Part shown: piece after piece, positions 5,137 to 11,989 of the stretch
How the letters are laid out: each line of letters begins with the position of its first letter
Numbering within the stretch: position 1 is the stretch's first letter
Source of the DNA: Patescibacteria group bacterium
GTDB lineage: Bacteria > Patescibacteriota > Minisyncoccia > Moranbacterales > JAKLHP01
Direction: 5' to 3'
NCBI GenBank assembly: GCA_022710085.1
Contig: JAKLHP010000015.1
Span: 1 to 13,426 of the forward strand
Length of the DNA: 13,426 nt
Program-made: the position numbers and the translations under genes
Notes under the pieces: generated by a model
Database searches by the model: none
Told to the model about the DNA's origin: nothing
Seen by the model: only the letters and a program-made list of their open reading frames with translations

Positions 5137-7698
5137 TTAATTCTGTGTCCCCTGGGAATCTGAAGGCGTACTCTCGCCTTCCTGATCCTGTTCAATGGAC
5201 TCTCCCTGATTTTCACCTTCCTGAGAATTATCGAGATTTGCACTTCCTGGAGTGTTTTCTATTCCCAACTCGATATTGCTAATCATTTTTTTCAACTGAT
5301 CTCTGGCCTTGTCGGATCCGGAAGGAAGAAGATCGAGAACTTTTTCATATTCTTCCTTTGCCTCATCTCTCCTTTCTGTTTTTTCATAAAGAAGTCCGAG
5401 ATTAAAATGGGTGTTTATTTCCCTGTCATTGACCCCCAGAATTTGCTTAAACAAGCTTTCGGCAAGCTTATCATCATTTTCACCCCCTCTGGCCTGGAAA
5501 AGCCTGGCCAGATTAAAAACGTAATTGATATTATTCCTTTGGATGCTTGCTGCCTTGGTCATGCTAGTTATAGCTTCATCCAGCTGTCCGAGATATTCTT
5601 GAGCCAAAGCAAGATTATAGTAAGCAGTATCGGAAGTTTTCCTCACTTCAAGAGCTTTTTGAAAGAGCTCTCGGGATTCTTCAATTGTTTTCTTTTTATC
5701 CTCCGCATCTTCCTTGGCAGCTACCTTCTTTGTTTTAATTTGCCCCAATCGGACATAGAAATTAGGATTATTCGGTTCCAATTCCAACGCTCTTTGGTAT
5801 TCTTTTTCGGCCAGGTTCAAGCTTTCTGGAAGATATATCCCGGAATTTTCATAAATCTGAGCTAAGGCCTCACTTGCCGTAACATCATTTGGCATCAGAT
5901 TTTTTCCCTTCTTTCCAGCTTCAATGGCCAAATCAAGATAAGACTTTATTTTATTAGGATCGCGCTCTTTCTCTCCTTTAACTATTTCATTGCTGGTAAG
6001 AATCACATATTCCTGCCCTAATCTCGTGAAATATCTTCCCTCTTTGCCATTCATAGCTATCGCTTTCTTGATATTTATTACTGATCCGTCTTCGCTAATA
6101 TTGTTTGCTTTAACCGCTTTGCCCATAAAGATATCAGCGACAAAAATCTTTCCGAAAAACACAAACAGAAAGGCTACTGATGCAAAAATAAGAAGAGAAA
6201 TGAAAGCCAGAGTCAGAGCAAATTTTGGAGACGCTTTGAGAGAAAAATTGATGAATTTTTCCTTGGTATTTCCCTCCATAAGTAATGTTCCGGTTGTCAT
6301 CGCCCCCATCACCGCAAGTATGAGTAGGATCGGGGCTTCAGCCTGAGCAACCATCACATTGACAATCAGCACAATTGTGGCTGACATCATTCCCAAAGAA
6401 TAAATTTTGTTTTTTTCCTTTTCCCGATAAAGAAGAAAAATATTGGTTCCCAAAAATGTGAGGACTATCATCAAGAGCAGCACTGTCCCGATCGAACCCA
6501 GGGTTGAAATTGACTCCGCCAGAATTCCTCCTCCTTCAAAAAAACGGAGGTTCATATTATCAAAATTAGCCGGCAAGAATTTCGAAAATGCATATCCGTA
6601 ATTTCCTGGTCCGTAACCCAAGAAAAAATTATTTTCAAGGCTTTTTTTGGCAATTTCAACGGAAGTTTCATACGGAATGCTGACATTGAACGGAAGATTT
6701 GCTTTTGAAAAATTGATTGATCCGACCATAAGAAAACCCAGGATCAGAATAAATATAACCATCGGAAAAATAGTCCAAGATCCTTTTGGCCTTACTATTT
6801 TAGCCAGTACAAAAATCAGAAAGAATGCGCTTCCTGCCACAAGTCCAACCAAAGGAAAAAACCTGGTCATCGGAAGATAGTTATAAAGCACCACTACCAT
6901 GGAAAGAGAAATAATTATCCCAATGATATAAACAACGGAATAGATTATTTTTTTTCTTAGGGATAGATTTTCTTCGCTTTGAATTTTCAAAATTTTCATC
7001 ATAATGAAAATGACCATAAAACAAGCAAAAACTCCTGAGCCCTGGAGAGAACCGATGGTGCTCATTGGAAAAAAATCCCAGATTGATTGAAAAAAGAAAA
7101 TCTTCAAGTTAAAAATTTTAATAAGTTGCCAGGAAATTGCGATTATTCCGGACGATATGACTGCCCGGGTTGTCCATTTCAGCAATTTTTCACTGAAGTT
7201 ACTGACGATAAGATAGTAAATGATTGTTATCGCAGTTATACTCACAAACCCCCTTGAAGGGTCGCCAAAAAAACCGACAAAACTGTGCCATTTGTCAATT
7301 GAAAAGATCGTGGCAATCAAATAAAAAATCCAGAAAATAACAATTGGAACATCCAGAGGGGTTCTTTTTATTCTCATCTCTCCTACGTATCCGCTTTTTG
7401 ATCCCCAAGCTACTAATGCTAGCAATATCCAAAAATAAAAATAGATCTGTTTTTCAAAAGCTATTCCCTGAAAACTCAATCCGGTAAAAAATAAAGGAAG
7501 CCCGAAAAAAATTGCGAGAATGCTTATATTTATCAAAAAATCAAAAAACTTCGCTATCCTACTGTTATTTTTGTCCTTGTTTATATTTTCGTCATTTCCC
7601 CTTCTCATTCCGGGATAAAAACCCCGAGGAAAGCCGGGAGAAAAGTTTCCTCCCTGCCTATCTCTTAAATTAACATTCACTCTGTGATTCAAATCCAT
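5137..7698 (-). CDS. O-antigen ligase-like (Wzy_C-type) membrane protein with C-terminal TPR repeats
   Basis: The product is about 853 residues from MDLNHRVNVN. This start is chosen because a promoter at 7736-7763 overlaps the longer frame that opens at 7779. A basic, Gly/Arg-rich cytoplasmic N-terminus (1-50) precedes about 13 membrane helices (55-520). GDPSRGF (145-151) and FLGYGPGNYGYAF (359-371) with ILAESISTLGSIGT (392-405) are typical of the O-antigen ligase/polymerase Wzy_C region. After the last helix (about 493-520) come TPR units from about 552 to 800, for example ALAQIYENSG, AYYNLALAQEYLGQLDEAI and HFNLGLLYEKTERRDEAKEEYEKVL. The TPR part is likely outside the membrane. The tail (811-853) is a Ser/Glu/Gln low-complexity stretch. 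The family joins or transfers undecaprenyl-linked glycans at the outer membrane face; whether this one ligates, polymerises or glycosylates protein cannot be told. It heads an operon with 4552-5121 and 3789-4472. Confidence 0.85.
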   Translation of the reverse strand: MDLNHRVNVNLRDRQGGNFSPGFPRGFYPGMRRGNDENINKDKNNSRIAKFFDFLINISILAIFFGLPLFFTGLSFQGIAFEKQIYFYFWILLALVAWGSKSGYVGEMRIKRTPLDVPIVIFWIFYLIATIFSIDKWHSFVGFFGDPSRGFVSITAITIIYYLIVSNFSEKLLKWTTRAVISSGIIAISWQLIKIFNLKIFFFQSIWDFFPMSTIGSLQGSGVFACFMVIFIMMKILKIQSEENLSLRKKIIYSVVYIIGIIISLSMVVVLYNYLPMTRFFPLVGLVAGSAFFLIFVLAKIVRPKGSWTIFPMVIFILILGFLMVGSINFSKANLPFNVSIPYETSVEIAKKSLENNFFLGYGPGNYGYAFSKFLPANFDNMNLRFFEGGGILAESISTLGSIGTVLLLMIVLTFLGTNIFLLYREKEKNKIYSLGMMSATIVLIVNVMVAQAEAPILLILAVMGAMTTGTLLMEGNTKEKFINFSLKASPKFALTLAFISLLIFASVAFLFVFFGKIFVADIFMGKAVKANNISEDGSVINIKKAIAMNGKEGRYFTRLGQEYVILTSNEIVKGEKERDPNKIKSYLDLAIEAGKKGKNLMPNDVTASEALAQIYENSGIYLPESLNLAEKEYQRALELEPNNPNFYVRLGQIKTKKVAAKEDAEDKKKTIEESRELFQKALEVRKTSDTAYYNLALAQEYLGQLDEAITSMTKAASIQRNNINYVFNLARLFQARGGENDDKLAESLFKQILGVNDREINTHFNLGLLYEKTERRDEAKEEYEKVLDLLPSGSDKARDQLKKMISNIELGIENTPGSANLDNSQEGENQGESIEQDQEGESTPSDSQGTQN

Positions 7699-7735
7699 AT
7701 TTTTTCTTTTGAAAGTTTTATATATCCTTAATCTA

Positions 7736-7763
7736 ATTATAGTAAATAAGGGGAAAAGGTCAA
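7736..7763 (-). promoter_or_regulatory. Promoter of the Wzy_C/TPR operon
   Basis: On the minus strand, TTGACC (7763-7758) lies 16 bp before TATAAT (7741-7736). Transcription would start near 7729, about 31 nt before the ATG at 7698. Confidence 0.75.
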
Positions 7764-7838
7764 TCATTGCTTTTAACAAAAATTAGGAACAGATTCTCAT
7801 TATCTTGGTTAAATTTAGGCGTTTTTTTGTTTTGGAGA

Positions 7839-7844
7839 TATAAT
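7839..7844 (+). promoter_or_regulatory. Possible -10 element of the plus-strand gene
   Basis: TATAAT at 7839-7844 is a perfect -10. The -35 is poor; TTAGGC at 7815-7820 with an 18-bp spacer is the best I see. Transcription would start near 7851, about 20 nt before the ATG at 7872. Confidence 0.5.
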
Positions 7845-7871
7845 GGGGATACAAAAAAGTAAAAATAAAAA

Positions 7872-8546
7872 ATGAACCAGAAGGTTAGCACAAAATTGGG
7901 AATTATCATAATCGTCATTATGGCTGTGACAATCGGGATGCTTGCGTGGAAAATTGAGGAAAATCAGCCAGAACCAGAACAGCAAACACAAAATAATAAT
8001 AAATCCAAGCAGAATTATGAAAACACTACTCTTTACAAAAATGCCATTTATGGTTACGAGATAGAAATCCCATATGACTTTGAGATAAAGACGGGCTCAA
8101 TAGAAAATCCTGATTCAGCAATTAATATTATTTCAAAACAGGATAATACACCTTTATTTTCTATTTACGCAGAAACTTCAAAATTTAAGAATATCGATAC
8201 TTGGTTAGCTGATTATCAAAAAAAGCTGTCCCGAATGACTTCATATGAAGGTGTTAAAATCAATCCTCCTGCTATCATATCAAAAGAAAAAATATACATT
8301 AACGAGATTGAAGCAATAAAAATATATCTTAATAATATGCCTTACTCTAATTATTTGACTGCTATTATTAAAGATAATTTTTTGTATACGATTTCATACA
8401 ACGGTCTTCTTTTGGAAAATGAAAGAGGTTTATTGAAAGAGAATTCAAATAATCAAGAAGATATTCGTACTGAATTTCAGTCAAAACATCAGGTAGAACT
8501 AAATAAGATTATTGAGTCTTTTAAATTTATAGACAATAAGAATTGA
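7872..8546 (+). CDS. Membrane-anchored extracytoplasmic hypothetical protein
   Basis: The product is 224 residues. One N-terminal membrane helix (9-26, LGIIIIVIMAVTIGMLAW) is followed by an Asn/Gln/Glu-rich linker (28-52) and an extracytoplasmic domain. The opening of that domain, LYKNAIYGYEIEIPYDFEI (54-72), resembles the Y-x-N-x-x-Y-G-[FY]-x(3)-P start of PsbP-like or similar substrate-free lipocalin-type domains seen in many small exported bacterial proteins. This is only a weak resemblance. There is no lipobox cysteine. It is the only gene on the plus strand, the only one ending in TGA, and looks more AT-rich than its neighbours (runs of AAT, ATA and AAA codons). No Shine-Dalgarno is present. 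It is divergent from the Wzy_C/TPR operon and convergent with mltG. Function unknown. Confidence 0.75.
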   Translation: MNQKVSTKLGIIIIVIMAVTIGMLAWKIEENQPEPEQQTQNNNKSKQNYENTTLYKNAIYGYEIEIPYDFEIKTGSIENPDSAINIISKQDNTPLFSIYAETSKFKNIDTWLADYQKKLSRMTSYEGVKINPPAIISKEKIYINEIEAIKIYLNNMPYSNYLTAIIKDNFLYTISYNGLLLENERGLLKENSNNQEDIRTEFQSKHQVELNKIIESFKFIDNKN

Positions 8547-8656
8547 ATTATTTTATATAAATTTTTCAATGACTATAGTCTAATAGTCTAAGATTCAACC
8601 TTAGCAGAAGGCCACCCAAAACTCGACTTCTTAATGATTGGATATTCAAGATAAAA
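8547..8656. other. Convergent intergenic region without a clear terminator
   Basis: The gap lies between the plus-strand gene and mltG. It contains a perfect 10-bp palindrome GACTATAGTC (8571-8580), partly repeated as TAGTC at 8585-8589. A 5-bp hairpin CTAAG/CTTAG and a short stop-to-stop frame (8592-8651) coding for a possible gene remnant also occur. No T-tract terminator is seen for either gene. Confidence 0.5.
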
Positions 8657-9676
8657 CTAAAGACCATATTTATATTTATTGGCGTTGTGTTCCTCTATCG
8701 TCCTAGAAAAGACAGTTTTGCCGGTTTTGGGATCGCTCAAAAAATAATTATAATCGGTATGCTTCGGATAAATAGCCGCTTTTATGGCGGAAATTCCCGG
8801 GTTGCAAATTGGTCCGGGAGGAAGACCGGGATTAAGATAGGTATTGTAAGGAGATTCGATTCTGGTATCTTCAAAAGAATACTGTTTTTTGTTTACCCCT
8901 AAAATATATGAAATTGTAGCGCAGCTCTGAAGCGGCTGACCATTCTTGATTCTATCCCAAAAGAGACCGCTCACTATCTCCCTGTCCTCATCAATTTTAA
9001 CTTCTTTTTCAATTACGCTAGCCATGGTGATTATTTCCTCAAGGGTCTTGCCTTGCTTCTTAATTTCTTCCCTGAATTCCATCGTCAGTTGGTTGTCGAA
9101 GTTGGAAAGCATTTTTCCCATCACCTCTTCCGTGCTAAGTTTTTGAGAAAAGAAATAGGTGTCCGGAAAAATATATCCCTCCAGAGATGTCCCTTTGGAA
9201 AGCATGCTGAAAAAAGAATATTTGTTAGTCAGCTCAGAAGAAGGATTCTTGGCAATATTAAGAAATTCATCGCCGGAAAACCCGTTAGCAGAAAGTCTTT
9301 CAGCCATTTTCTTATTATCCCATCCTTCAGGAAAAGTTATTTTCACAAATTTATTCTGCTCTTGAGTAATCATTACGACTATTTCGGGAATATTCATCTT
9401 GCTGCGAAGCTCATAATCCCCAGGGAGGATTTTCCCTTCCAGATTATTTTCTTTGAGATAATACAAGAAATAATATTTTCCTGAAATGAATCCTTTTGAT
9501 GCGAGTCTTTCGGCAATAACTGAAGCTCTTTCTCCCTTTTCAATCTTAAACATTCCTACGCATTCGCATGATCCCTTTGAATTGTAAGTCTGATGGCGAA
9601 AATAAAAAAAAGATCCGGCGAAAATTGCAAGAATTGCGATAAGGACAAATATTATTTTTTTAACTAAAGAAGCCAA
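8657..9676 (-). CDS. mltG: Endolytic murein transglycosylase MltG (YceG-like)
   Basis: The product is 339 residues. One N-terminal membrane helix (7-25) is followed by a LysM-like subdomain (42-104) and the YceG catalytic domain. Signatures are LEGYIFPDTYFF (165-176) and ITMASVIEKE (216-225), with the expected catalytic Glu at 223. SPYNTYLNPGLPPGPICNPG (275-294) and AIKAAIYPKHTDYNYFLSD (297-315) complete the set. The family cuts nascent peptidoglycan strands at the outer face of the cytoplasmic membrane and sets glycan length. The usual LQ-[TS]-D-P-T motif reads LQSCAT (249-254), and four extracytoplasmic cysteines (37, 39, 252, 291) are present. The start is TTG, because an in-frame stop lies 18 bases upstream and no ATG occurs before residue 42. 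It follows pcm by 29 bp and is probably cotranscribed with it. Confidence 0.95.
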   Translation of the reverse strand: MASLVKKIIFVLIAILAIFAGSFFYFRHQTYNSKGSCECVGMFKIEKGERASVIAERLASKGFISGKYYFLYYLKENNLEGKILPGDYELRSKMNIPEIVVMITQEQNKFVKITFPEGWDNKKMAERLSANGFSGDEFLNIAKNPSSELTNKYSFFSMLSKGTSLEGYIFPDTYFFSQKLSTEEVMGKMLSNFDNQLTMEFREEIKKQGKTLEEIITMASVIEKEVKIDEDREIVSGLFWDRIKNGQPLQSCATISYILGVNKKQYSFEDTRIESPYNTYLNPGLPPGPICNPGISAIKAAIYPKHTDYNYFLSDPKTGKTVFSRTIEEHNANKYKYGL

Positions 9677-9705
9677 TATTTTGCTTTTAAACTTTTAATT
9701 ATCAA

Positions 9706-10332
9706 TTATTTTTTCGATTCGTGGACCAGGGGAACAAATGAAAATCCAGGATATTCTTCTTTGTAAAATTCATCTTCACTCTTTTTTTCCAAATACCAAA
9801 TATCATTATTAACAGGTATTACCATTTTTCCGCCTATCTTCAGCTGATCCTTGAGGGCTTGGGGAATTTCTTCCGTCGCAGCGGAAACAATGATTCTGTC
9901 ATAAGGAGAACCTTCAGGAAAACCAAAATTTCCGTCAGCTATATGGAATTCAGCAATTTTTTCACTTACAAGTTTATACTTTTCAGCGTTTTCTTTTCCC
10001 CATTTGGAAAGCTCGGGAATCCTCTCAAGAGCGGTAACTTTTCCATTTTTTCCAACTATGTAGGAAAGGAGCGTCGTTGTCCATCCCGAACCGCTTCCAA
10101 CATCCAAAACATTGTGCCCTCTTTGAGGATCGAGAAGCTCGAACATAAAAGCTACCGTCAGAGGCTGGGAAATTGTCTGTCCAAAACCAATAGGAAGGGG
10201 GATATCGGCTTCCGCTTCTTTTTCAAATTCCGGGCGAACAAATTCAATTCTGCTGATTTCTGAAAAAGCGTCGATGATTAAATCCGTTTTTAAGTAACCT
10301 TTATTTATCAATTTATTAACAAGAAGGCGCAT
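9706..10332 (-). CDS. pcm: Protein-L-isoaspartate O-methyltransferase
   Basis: The product is 208 residues, the usual family size. The PCMT-specific segment PIGFGQTISQP (47-57) matches the canonical GxxxTISQP substrate loop. The SAM-binding motif I is VLDVGSGSGWTT (75-86), followed by an acidic residue at the end of strand 2 (ALERIPEL, Glu103). YDRIIVSAA (144-152) and GGKMVIPV (167-174) complete the fold. The enzyme methylates L-isoaspartyl residues in aged proteins so that they can revert to aspartate; it acts in the cytoplasm using S-adenosylmethionine. The start is supported by AGGAGGA at 10344-10350, although the 11-bp spacing is long. It lies 70 bp after yjbQ, with a 9-bp inverted repeat in between, and 29 bp before mltG. 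Confidence 0.93.
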   Translation of the reverse strand: MRLLVNKLINKGYLKTDLIIDAFSEISRIEFVRPEFEKEAEADIPLPIGFGQTISQPLTVAFMFELLDPQRGHNVLDVGSGSGWTTTLLSYIVGKNGKVTALERIPELSKWGKENAEKYKLVSEKIAEFHIADGNFGFPEGSPYDRIIVSAATEEIPQALKDQLKIGGKMVIPVNNDIWYLEKKSEDEFYKEEYPGFSFVPLVHESKK

Positions 10333-10343
10333 AAGAAAATCTA

Positions 10344-10350
10344 TCCTCCT
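10344..10350 (-). promoter_or_regulatory. Shine-Dalgarno of pcm with long spacing
   Basis: AGGAGGA on the minus strand lies 11 bp before the ATG at 10332 and 2 bp after the hairpin 10353-10384. No nearer start codon is in frame. Confidence 0.6.
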
Positions 10351-10352
10351 GG

Positions 10353-10384
10353 CTCATAACTGAAAATTAAGATTAAGTTATGAG
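10353..10384 (-). promoter_or_regulatory. Inverted repeat just upstream of the pcm ribosome site
   Basis: CTCATAACT (10353-10361) and AGTTATGAG (10376-10384) are perfect 9-bp inverted repeats with a 14-nt loop, located between the yjbQ stop and the pcm Shine-Dalgarno. No T-tract follows on the minus strand, so an intercistronic mRNA hairpin or protein-binding site is more likely than a terminator. Confidence 0.5.
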
Positions 10385-10402
10385 TTTCGAATTATGAAAA
10401 AA

Positions 10403-10843
10403 TTACATCCCTACTACCTGAATAATGATTTCCCTGTTTCTCGCCCCGTCAAACTCAGCAGCAAAAATAGATTGCCTTTCGGTAATCATCATCTTGCCTT
10501 TTTCCAGCGGGATAGTTTCGCTGCCTCCAATCAGAACACTTTGGCAATGAGCCTGGCCGTTGCTTCTTCCATCCGCCCTGTTTCCCCTTCGAAGCTCAAA
10601 GAGGTCATGGGAATACTGATAGTCTCCCGGGACTAAGCGATGGAAGACCTTCAGAAAATCTTGAAGGAGCATCGGTTCATGGTGATTAACCATTATCCCC
10701 ATCGTTGTGTGAGGAGCATAAATAATTACCTGCCCCTCCCGTATCCCAGAATTTTCAACAACTTCCTGTACCTTATCCGTAATGTCAATGAATTCGATTT
10801 GTATCGCCGAATTAATTTCTATTTTTCGTCTATATATTTTCAC
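10403..10843 (-). CDS. yjbQ: YjbQ/UPF0047 family protein (secondary thiamine-phosphate synthase family)
   Basis: The product is 146 residues, the full family length. Diagnostic segments are FIDITDKV (18-25), IIYAPHTTMGIMVNHHEP (40-57, with His45), SNGQAHCQSVLIGGSETIPL (94-113) and TERQSIFAAEFDGARNREIIIQVVG (121-145). These match the usual DIT, HTTxxIxxNE, NGHAHxxxxLLG and WQSIFxxExDGPRxR pattern. Members carry a weak thiamine-phosphate synthase activity, but the physiological role is unsettled. The first His of NGHAH is Gln here. The start is GTG at 10843; the family N-terminus begins here and no ATG is near. No Shine-Dalgarno is seen. A promoter lies at 10920-10948. Pcm follows 70 bp later. 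Confidence 0.9.
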   Translation of the reverse strand: MKIYRRKIEINSAIQIEFIDITDKVQEVVENSGIREGQVIIYAPHTTMGIMVNHHEPMLLQDFLKVFHRLVPGDYQYSHDLFELRRGNRADGRSNGQAHCQSVLIGGSETIPLEKGKMMITERQSIFAAEFDGARNREIIIQVVGM

Positions 10844-10919
10844 TCTATTGAATATTTTTTTAATATTACAAAATAATACTAAGAAAATATTATTAAATTT
10901 TTTATTTTATTTTAGTTTA

Positions 10920-10948
10920 ATAATACACCTAAAATTTTTATTTGTTAA
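10920..10948 (-). promoter_or_regulatory. Promoter of yjbQ (and probably pcm-mltG)
   Basis: On the minus strand, TTAACA (10948-10943) and TATTAT (10925-10920) are 17 bp apart. Each has one mismatch to consensus. Transcription would start near 10913, giving an AT-rich leader of about 70 nt. Confidence 0.65.
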
Positions 10949-10971
10949 ATCGAATTCAAGCCATCGAACTG

Positions 10972-11886
10972 TTATTTCTTTAATTTTATTTTCTGATAAA
11001 CACTGCTGGCTGCAACCGCTCCTTCAGCTGTTGCTGTAACCAGCTGCCTAATCTTATTTGACCCCGTTGTCACATCTCCGGCAGCAAATATTCCGGGAAC
11101 GTTTGTGCTTTGATCCTCATTTATGATTATATATCCTTCCTTATCCGTTTCCACTCCAATTTGTCTGGCAATTTCTACTCCGGGAACCGATCCGATTTCA
11201 ACGAAAACTCCGGCGACCGGCGTTGCCTTGCATCCTTCCTCCGAATTGTAAACTATTTCAGAAACTTTATTCTCCCCTTTTATTTCCACTATTCCTCCAG
11301 ATGGGATCATTTCAATTTTATTATTCTGTTTGATTATATCCACTAGCGCCGGTTCCATTATCAATTTATCCTTTAAATAAAAAATATGGACCTTTTCAGC
11401 AAATTCTCCGAGATGAATAGCGGCTTTGGCTGCTGAATCTCCTCCTCCGATTACTGCCACATCTTTCCCGCGAAAAAACATTGCATCACAGATCGCACAA
11501 TAAGAAACGCCTTTTCCGACAAAATCATCTTCTCCGGGAATATTCAGTTTTCTGGGTTTCATTCCTAATGACAAAATAATATTCTTGGCTTCATATCTTG
11601 TTCCCATCACTGTTTCCACTTCAAAGAAATCCTCTTTTCGGCCTATCTCTTTAACTTCGTCATTAATTATTTCTGCTCCCAATTTTTTTGCCTGATCAGA
11701 AAATTTTTGGACAAGTTCCGGTCCAGTTATTGATTCGAAGCCCGGCCAATTTTCAATTCTTGAAGTTTTTATTATCTGCCCGCCAAATTCCTTCCCAATA
11801 ACAAGATGCTTTATTTTATAGCGGGAAGCATAGATTGAAGCACCAAAACCAGCCGGCCCCGCACCGATTATAATAAGATCATACAT
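10972..11886 (-). CDS. trxB: Thioredoxin reductase-like flavoprotein lacking the usual NADPH-phosphate motif
   Basis: The product is 304 residues from MYDLIIIGAG. A longer frame opens at a TTG at 11907, but it lies in repeat sequence and the Rossmann strand starts at this ATG. FAD binding is shown by IIIGAGPAG (5-13) and IFAAGDVT (266-273). The active-site disulfide is CAICD (130-134; the canonical form is CATCD). The pyridine-nucleotide domain has VIGGGDSA (145-152). The HRRxxxR motif that normally contacts the NADPH 2'-phosphate is replaced by FYLKDKLIMEP (169-179). TrxB normally reduces thioredoxin in the cytoplasm; this variant may use NADH or another donor. It follows the LCP gene by 103 bp across a repeat cluster. 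No terminator is seen after it. Confidence 0.9.
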   Translation of the reverse strand: MYDLIIIGAGPAGFGASIYASRYKIKHLVIGKEFGGQIIKTSRIENWPGFESITGPELVQKFSDQAKKLGAEIINDEVKEIGRKEDFFEVETVMGTRYEAKNIILSLGMKPRKLNIPGEDDFVGKGVSYCAICDAMFFRGKDVAVIGGGDSAAKAAIHLGEFAEKVHIFYLKDKLIMEPALVDIIKQNNKIEMIPSGGIVEIKGENKVSEIVYNSEEGCKATPVAGVFVEIGSVPGVEIARQIGVETDKEGYIIINEDQSTNVPGIFAAGDVTTGSNKIRQLVTATAEGAVAASSVYQKIKLKK

Positions 11887-11890
11887 GTGG

Positions 11891-11982
11891 CAATTTACAA
11901 TTTTCAATTTACAATTTTCAAAAATTCAGACATTAAGTCGTTCAAAAAATTCATTGTAAATTGATCATTGATCATTGAAAAT
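11891..11982. repeat. Tandem and inverted AT-rich repeat cluster
   Basis: CAATTTACAATTTT occurs twice in tandem (11891-11904, 11905-11918). CAATTTACAAT (11905-11915) is inverted as ATTGTAAATTG (11953-11963). TTCAAAAATTCA and TTCAAAAAATTCA form a direct repeat around 11918-11953. TTGATCATTGATCATTGA (11961-11978) is a 7-bp tandem repeat, and GAAAATTT at the end mirrors AATTTTC. This is most like a small palindromic intergenic (MITE/REP-like) element. Confidence 0.7.
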
Positions 11983-11989
11983 TTAAACT

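Noticed and set aside
5407..5865. Plus-strand 152-codon frame opposite the TPR region
   Set aside because: It is the antisense of the TPR coding sequence, with no ribosome site or recognisable protein.
7699..7779. Longer N-terminus for the Wzy_C/TPR protein starting at 7779
   Set aside because: A promoter (7736-7763) lies inside this stretch, so transcripts would begin after that start.
8544..8591. Read-through of the only TGA stop, as in a TGA-to-Gly code
   Set aside because: No gene in the window needs an in-frame TGA, glycine uses GGA and GGN normally, and the extension would add only about 15 residues without recognisable sequence.
8547..8656. Possible tRNA T-arm (CTAAG-ATTCAAC-CTTAG)
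   Set aside because: The loop is shifted relative to TTCRANY. No anticodon arm, D arm or acceptor stem can be drawn on either strand.
11891..11982. CRISPR array
   Set aside because: The repeats are 7 to 14 bp, AT-rich and directly adjacent, without unique spacers or cas genes.
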